A stretch of DNA of 10,886 nucleotides from Candidatus Nanopelagicales bacterium (lineage in GTDB: Bacteria > Actinomycetota > Actinomycetes > S36-B12). The notes under the pieces are model-generated. The model was not told the DNA's origin and searched no databases. It saw only the letters and a program-made list of their open reading frames with translations. The stretch's first letter is position 1. Every line of letters starts with the position of its first letter. Of this stretch, positions 6,862 through 10,886 are shown piece after piece. Position numbers and translations under genes: made by a program. The stretch covers positions 1 through 10,886 of the forward strand of contig CALKMY010000072.1 of the NCBI GenBank assembly GCA_938091275.1. The letters are read 5' to 3'.

Positions 6862-8341
6862 ACCCGCTCGCGCGGGCCGCCCACCACGCCCGCAACGCCT
6901 CGATGGCCTGCTCTTCATCCAGCGGGCCTCGGTCCAGGCGAAGCCCCAGTAAGAAGTTGTACGCCTCACCGACCACGGGTCCGGGAGGAATGCCCAGGAC
7001 TTCCATGATCCGGGTGCCATCGAGGTCTGGCCTCATGGCTGCGAGTTCTTCCTCTTCGGACAAGCGCTCGATGCGTTGTTCCAGATCGTTGTAGGCACTC
7101 TGCAACGCCTGCGCACGCCTGCGATTGCGCGTCGTGCTGTCCGCACGTGTCAGTTTGTGGAGACGGACCAGTTGATCACCGGCGTCACGGACGTACCGTC
7201 GAACCGCCGAATCGGTCCATTCGCCTGTTCCGTACCCGTGAAACCGCAGATGCAACTCCACGAGTTTGGCAACGTCATCGGTGATGTCGTTGGGATACCT
7301 CAACTCGCGCATCCGCTTCTTCGTCATTCGCGCACCCACGACCTCGTGGTGGTGAAAGCTGACCCGTCCTCCTGCTTCGAACTTGCGCGTCTTGGGTTTA
7401 CCGATGTCGTGCAACAGTGCCGCGAGGCGCAGTGTCAGATCGGGTTCACACGTTGGCTCGTGAACAGATTCGAGGGTGATCGCCTGTTCGAGAACCGTCA
7501 ATGTGTGCTCGTAGACATCCTTATGGTGATGGTGTTCGTCCGCTTCGAGGCGCAGAAGGGGAAGTTCCGGAAGAACGATGTCTGCAATGCCGGTGTCCAC
7601 CAGAAGCGTCAATCCGACTCGAGGGTGGTCACTCATCACGATCTTCGAGAACTCCTCGCGGATCCGCTCAGCTGAGACGATCGAGATCCGCTCAGCCTGT
7701 GCTGACATCGCGTCGACGACGTCCGCATCGACGACTGCGTCCAATTGCGACGCGAAGCGCGCCGCACGCATCATCCGCAAGGGATCGTCGTCGAATGAGG
7801 ACTGCGCGGTTCCTGGAGTTCGAATGCGCTTCGCCGCTAGGTCCGCAATCCCGTCGAACAAGTCGACGAACTCCATGGACGGCAACGTCACCGCCATGGC
7901 GTTCATCGTGAAGTCGCGGCGGGCGAGGTCGTCAGCGAGGTTGTCGCCAAACGCGACCTCGGGTTTGCGTGATGGAGCGTCGTAGGACTCGGAGCGGTAT
8001 GTGGTGATCTCCACCTCGCGGCCATCGATGCGCGCACCCACGGTTCCGAATCGGATCCCTACATCCCAGACGGCCTCCGCCCAACCGTCCAACAACTCCA
8101 CGATCTGCTCGGGTTGCGCATTGGTGGTGAAGTCAAGGTCGGTATCAGAGCCCAACCGCCCCAACAGCGCATCACGCACCGGGCCCCCGACGAGGGCGAT
8201 CTCCCATCCGGCATCCGCGAAGCGGTCTCCGACCCGTCGCAGTGGCCTCTCGATAGGGGCCAGCGACGCCACCGCCTGTTCCTGGAGCACCTGCAGCGGC
8301 CCACCACCGGGGGTTGGCGAACGAGGGGTATCTCCGGACAC
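6860..8341 (-). CDS. pcnA: CCA tRNA nucleotidyltransferase / poly(A) polymerase family (class II NTase with HD domain)
   Basis: This is a 493-residue enzyme that adds or repairs the 3' CCA of tRNA from CTP and ATP. The class II head shows LVGGPVRD (50-57), the metal-binding DLD of TDLDFTT (Asp68, Asp70), RRDFTMNAMA (141-150) and DDPLRMMRAARFA (185-197). An HD-type phosphohydrolase region follows: DEHHHHKDVYEHTL (268-281), LLHDIGKP (309-316), HHHEVVGA (330-337) and HLRFHGYG (364-371). The actinobacterial tail with RADSTTRN (399-406) and RPDLDG (437-442) is present. All key residues are intact and the length fits mycobacterial PcnA. GTG 8341 lies 8 nt after a TAGCCT box and has no SD. The frame stays open upstream to GTG 8395, but that would put the -10 box inside the gene. 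It diverges from the Nudix gene, as pcnA and mutT4 do in mycobacteria. True CCA-adding rather than A-only activity is inferred. Confidence 0.95.
   Translation of the reverse strand: MSGDTPRSPTPGGGPLQVLQEQAVASLAPIERPLRRVGDRFADAGWEIALVGGPVRDALLGRLGSDTDLDFTTNAQPEQIVELLDGWAEAVWDVGIRFGTVGARIDGREVEITTYRSESYDAPSRKPEVAFGDNLADDLARRDFTMNAMAVTLPSMEFVDLFDGIADLAAKRIRTPGTAQSSFDDDPLRMMRAARFASQLDAVVDADVVDAMSAQAERISIVSAERIREEFSKIVMSDHPRVGLTLLVDTGIADIVLPELPLLRLEADEHHHHKDVYEHTLTVLEQAITLESVHEPTCEPDLTLRLAALLHDIGKPKTRKFEAGGRVSFHHHEVVGARMTKKRMRELRYPNDITDDVAKLVELHLRFHGYGTGEWTDSAVRRYVRDAGDQLVRLHKLTRADSTTRNRRRAQALQSAYNDLEQRIERLSEEEELAAMRPDLDGTRIMEVLGIPPGPVVGEAYNFLLGLRLDRGPLDEEQAIEALRAWWAARASG
6863..6876 (+). terminator. 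Possible short GC hairpin just after the membrane-protein stop
   Basis: CCCGC-TCGC-GCGGG forms a 5-bp GC stem 4 nt after the plus-strand stop, inside the last codons of pcnA. No T-tract follows. It could stop plus-strand transcription in an actinobacterium, but a stem this short is common by chance in GC-rich DNA. Confidence 0.2.
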
Positions 8342-8349
8342 GACGCACA

Positions 8350-8355
8350 AGGCTA
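8350..8355 (-). promoter_or_regulatory. -10 box (TAGCCT) of pcnA
   Basis: Minus-strand TAGCCT ends 8 nt before GTG 8341. The sequence is identical to the MFS -10 box. The gap is 1-2 nt longer than for the other leaderless candidates, so the mRNA may carry one or two extra bases. Confidence 0.45.
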
Positions 8356-8370
8356 GCCCCGTCCGCGGTT

Positions 8371-8376
8371 TATCCT
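8371..8376 (+). promoter_or_regulatory. -10 box (TATCCT) of the Nudix gene
   Basis: TATCCT fits TANNNT and ends 6 nt before GTG 8383, consistent with a leaderless transcript that begins at the G of GTG. No SD or clear -35 box is present. The opposing pcnA -10 box lies 15 bp away. Confidence 0.6.
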
Positions 8377-8382
8377 CGCCTT

Positions 8383-8814
8383 GTGGCCCTACCAATCGTC
8401 GAGGAGACCTCCGCGGGGGGGCTGGTTCTCGATGGTGATCGTCGGGCCGCCCTCATCGGGCGCCGAAACGCTCGGGGTGTCGTGCTGTGGTCCCTGCCGA
8501 AGGGGCATATCGAGGAGGGAGAGTCCGCCGAAGTCGCGGCCATCCGTGAGGTAGGCGAAGAGACCGGCATCGTGGGCCGGGTGGTGGCACCCCTCGGTGT
8601 CATCAACTTCACCTTCACAGCGTCCGAGTACCGGATCCACAAGACCGTTCACCACTTCCTGATGTTCGCCGAGGGTGGGGAACTCACCGACGACGATGCC
8701 GAGATCGACGAGGTCGCCTGGGTCCCCTTCACTGAACTCCATGATCGCCTTTCCTACGCTGACGAGCGAGAACTTCTCTCCCGCGTGCCCGAACTGCTGG
8801 CCAGCGCGAGTTAG
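8383..8814 (+). CDS. mutT4: Nudix hydrolase, MutT4-like
   Basis: This is a 143-residue single-domain cytoplasmic enzyme. The Nudix box is a perfect match to Gx5Ex7REUxEExGU at residues 41-63 (GHIEEGESAE at the start, REVGEETGI at the end), with metal ligands in Glu56, Glu59 and Glu60. It is preceded by ETSAGGLV (8-15) and LWSLPKGH (36-42). Nudix proteins hydrolyse a nucleoside diphosphate linked to another group; members at this locus in mycobacteria are called MutT4 and are regarded as possible nucleotide-pool sanitisers. The substrate cannot be read from the sequence. GTG 8383 is chosen because TATCCT ends 6 nt upstream; the frame is open further back to ATG 8314, but that would overlap pcnA. 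The stop region carries the SD of the next gene, so this gene and the DUF6049 gene should be cotranscribed and translationally coupled. Confidence 0.88.
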   Translation: MALPIVEETSAGGLVLDGDRRAALIGRRNARGVVLWSLPKGHIEEGESAEVAAIREVGEETGIVGRVVAPLGVINFTFTASEYRIHKTVHHFLMFAEGGELTDDDAEIDEVAWVPFTELHDRLSYADERELLSRVPELLASAS

Positions 8815-8818
8815 GTGA
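8813..8818 (+). promoter_or_regulatory. Shine-Dalgarno of the DUF6049 gene, overlapping the Nudix stop
   Basis: AGGTGA overlaps the TAG stop of the Nudix gene and ends 5 nt before GTG 8824. This supports GTG 8824 over GTG 8815, which directly abuts the stop without an SD, and over ATG 8854. The overlap suggests translational coupling. Confidence 0.7.
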
Positions 8819-8823
8819 CGCAC

Positions 8824-10886
8824 GTGTCGCCGCGATCAACGCGACCTCGAGGGATGCACGTCGCCCTCGCGGCGGTCATTGCCGTGACCTCATTGCTCGG
8901 GGGAATCGGTGTTACCGCTACGACGTTCGCGCCCCCTGCTCACGCTGATGCCGTGCGGCCGGTGACTGTCGTCATCGACCGGTTGACTCCTGTGGTTCCC
9001 CGGCCTGATGGCCGGCTTCGCGTCGAAGGTCGGGTGGTGAATACGACATCCAACGCGATGGACGACATAGTGATTCGGCTTCGCCTGTCATCCGAGCCGG
9101 TGACGCGACGATCGCAGATCACCCGCGTCCGCCAGTCGCCGCTCGATACCGAAAACCAAGAACCGACGCCGGAGCAACTCGATCAACGCACCGCGCCCGA
9201 CTCATGGCCGGAACCAGCGGACGCCATCGTGGAACAGACGCAGATCGATATCGACGAGACCATTGCCCCCCGAGGTCAGGCGGAATTCGCAATCCGTGTT
9301 CCCTTCCAAGACCTACCGCTCGCAGAGCCCGGGGTGTATGTGCTCGCCATCGAAGTGCTCGGGTCTCGCCGCGGTGCAACCGGCGAAACGGCGGACGAAC
9401 GTCAAGGCATGTTGCGCACGTTTCTTCCTTGGTTCCCCGATCCGGTAACTCCCCTTCAGATGGTGTGGCTATGGCCATTGGCCGACTGGCCCGCCCAAAA
9501 CGCCGACGGTGTTTTCCTCGATAGCCAAACCCCGGACGCCATCGCACCCGGCGGCCGACTCACCTCACTCGTGGAAACCGGTGCGCGTCAACCTCGGTCG
9601 GTCAACTGGATCGCCGACCCCGCTCTCCTGCAGTCCGTGCAAGACATGTCCGACGGCTACCAGATTCTTCGCGGCGGACAGGTAGTCGTCGGAGATCGAA
9701 GCAACGAAGCGGCCGCGTGGCTTTCCTCGCTCACCGACGCACTAGATGACGCCCGTCCACCGGCCACGACATCGCCGGTGCTGCGTGTGCTGCCATACGC
9801 AGACATCGACGCCTCTGCAGTCAACCGTGCCGGCATGCCCACCGACGTGGTGCGGGCCGTCACTTCCTCCGCACCCCTGTCGTCCGCGGCCCTCGATCAG
9901 CAGGTAATCGGTGGCACGTATTGGGCGCCCTTCGGACGGATCGACCCCGAGACCGCGGACCTTGTCGCCTCCGCCGGTGTGCGCACCATCATCTTGTCCG
10001 GCAGGGCGATTCCCGCCCGAGACGCCTACGCCGGCGCCAACACTGGCCGAGCAGTGCTCAGCACCTCTGTGGGGGCTGTGCAAGCCGTGCTTCGCGAACC
10101 TCGCATGTCGGCCCTTCTCACCGAGCCCCAACGAAATCGCTCCGACGCCATCGAAATTCGCCAAGCGTTCCTCGCTGAATCCGGGGTGCTCGCCGGCACT
10201 ATCCCCGAGGACGCGGCTTCACGGGCCGTCGTCGTCGGGCCAGACGATATTCGCTGGGATCCCTCGGGAACCGTGGTCAACGCACTGCTCAAGGCGACCG
10301 TGACAGCGCCATGGATGAAGCCGTTGACGCTCACTGATCTCCTGGACGAGCCGGTCAATCCCCTGCGCCGCGACCGCCGGGACTACGGCAAGCAGGCACA
10401 GGCAGCCGAGTTACCCGACGCCTACATGCAGGACATTCGTCGCACGAGCGACGAGCTCGCCGCCTTCACGAGCGTGCTCGATAACCCCATCGGTATTTCC
10501 GACACCTATGCTGCCGCGCTGTTGCGTGCCGAGTCAGCTGCATGGCGCTCGGAACCCACCGTCGGAGCCGCTCTACTGAACAACATCTCCACCCAACTCA
10601 GCGAGCAGGTGGCGCAAATTGGTGTCCTATCAGAAGGAACCGTGACGTTCTCCGGCGACAGCGGTCGCGTGCCGATCACCATCGAGAACTCACTCGACCG
10701 CACCGTCACCGTCGGAGTGCAGTTGCGGGCATCACCAGCAATCCGGCTCGAATCCGAACCGCTGCAGGGAATTCAAGTGGAGCCGGGCAAGAAGGTGAGC
10801 GTCGACATCGAGGCGCGGGTTGTCGGCGGCAACACACTCCCGGTTCGCGTGCAACTACTCACCCCCGATGGCACCGCTTTCGGGGA
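8824..10886 (+). CDS. DUF6049 family secreted/membrane-anchored protein, partial (3' end beyond window)
   Basis: At least 687 residues are present with no stop before the window edge. A Sec signal peptide is clear: basic N-terminus (RSTRPRG), hydrophobic core (about 13-30) and an AHA/D cleavage site at residues 39-42. The exported part begins with a beta-rich region (VTVVIDRLTPVVPRPDG; GRVVNTTSNAMDDIVIRLRL) typical of the N-terminal domain of DUF6049 proteins (Rv3909 type). A larger alpha/beta region then contains TFLPWFPDPVTPLQMVWLWP, VNWIADPALL, GGTYWAPFGRID and LLNNISTQLSEQV, and a second beta-sandwich-like stretch begins at about residue 600. A C-terminal membrane helix is common in the family but lies outside the window. 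No enzymatic residues are recognised. In actinobacteria this gene lies between the Nudix gene and murJ, the lipid II flippase. A role in envelope assembly is inferred from that position. GTG 8824 is set by the AGGTGA five bases upstream. Confidence 0.88.
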   Translation, partial: MSPRSTRPRGMHVALAAVIAVTSLLGGIGVTATTFAPPAHADAVRPVTVVIDRLTPVVPRPDGRLRVEGRVVNTTSNAMDDIVIRLRLSSEPVTRRSQITRVRQSPLDTENQEPTPEQLDQRTAPDSWPEPADAIVEQTQIDIDETIAPRGQAEFAIRVPFQDLPLAEPGVYVLAIEVLGSRRGATGETADERQGMLRTFLPWFPDPVTPLQMVWLWPLADWPAQNADGVFLDSQTPDAIAPGGRLTSLVETGARQPRSVNWIADPALLQSVQDMSDGYQILRGGQVVVGDRSNEAAAWLSSLTDALDDARPPATTSPVLRVLPYADIDASAVNRAGMPTDVVRAVTSSAPLSSAALDQQVIGGTYWAPFGRIDPETADLVASAGVRTIILSGRAIPARDAYAGANTGRAVLSTSVGAVQAVLREPRMSALLTEPQRNRSDAIEIRQAFLAESGVLAGTIPEDAASRAVVVGPDDIRWDPSGTVVNALLKATVTAPWMKPLTLTDLLDEPVNPLRRDRRDYGKQAQAAELPDAYMQDIRRTSDELAAFTSVLDNPIGISDTYAAALLRAESAAWRSEPTVGAALLNNISTQLSEQVAQIGVLSEGTVTFSGDSGRVPITIENSLDRTVTVGVQLRASPAIRLESEPLQGIQVEPGKKVSVDIEARVVGGNTLPVRVQLLTPDGTAFG

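Noticed and set aside
6863..6876. CCCGC-TCGC-GCGGG as a strong intrinsic terminator
   Set aside because: A 5-bp stem without a T-tract inside pcnA is weak; kept only as a low-confidence feature.
7076..7675. A 199-codon plus-strand frame opposite pcnA
   Set aside because: No recognisable domain, and it is fully covered by the conserved HD and core region of PcnA.
8342..8395. Longer pcnA start at GTG 8395
   Set aside because: It would overlap the Nudix start and place the pcnA -10 box inside the gene; GTG 8341 already gives the usual family length.
1..10886. Search by eye for CRISPR arrays, tRNA genes, insertion-sequence ends, toxin-antitoxin or defence genes
   Set aside because: No regularly spaced repeats, tRNA-like cloverleaf, transposase motif or defence-protein motif was seen; almost all bases are covered by housekeeping genes.

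Overview
The window is a compact, GC-rich piece of an Actinomycetota chromosome. Three things support this: the gene families present (a DUF5318 protein, a PonA1-type bifunctional penicillin-binding protein, a GT87 membrane glycosyltransferase, PcnA, a MutT4-type Nudix protein and a DUF6049 protein), the gene order, and several start codons placed 6-8 nt after a TANNNT -10 box, as in actinobacterial leaderless promoters. From general knowledge of actinobacterial synteny, these two gene blocks belong to the neighbourhood between rpsF/dnaB and murJ/trxB/parAB/dnaA near oriC. I cannot name a genus.

Layout, left to right. Positions 1-4224 (minus strand) hold a three-gene envelope operon read leftwards: DUF5318 (4224-3673), class A PBP (3517-1025) and a GT87 glycosyltransferase (1002 to beyond position 1). 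Positions 4258-5565 (plus) hold an MFS transporter that diverges from DUF5318 across only 33 bp. Positions 5587-6858 (plus) hold a six-helix membrane protein of unknown function. Positions 8341-6860 (minus) hold pcnA, which meets the membrane-protein gene stop to stop with 1 nt between them. Positions 8383-8814 (plus) hold a Nudix hydrolase that diverges from pcnA across 41 bp. Positions 8824 to beyond 10886 (plus) hold a secreted DUF6049 protein with its SD sequence inside the Nudix stop region; murJ would be expected just downstream.

Functionally, this is core machinery for cell-envelope synthesis (peptidoglycan polymerisation and cross-linking, polyprenyl-linked sugar transfer, the DUF6049/murJ block) together with RNA 3'-end and nucleotide maintenance (pcnA, Nudix). 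I see no tRNA, rRNA, CRISPR array, insertion sequence, phage gene or toxin-antitoxin system, and no gene-free stretch over 300 bases. I did not find an undescribed multi-gene system. The most interesting signals are regulatory: two divergent leaderless promoter pairs, one of them lying in a nested dyad that includes both start codons, and a pattern in which promoter-proximal genes look leaderless while genes inside operons carry SD sequences.
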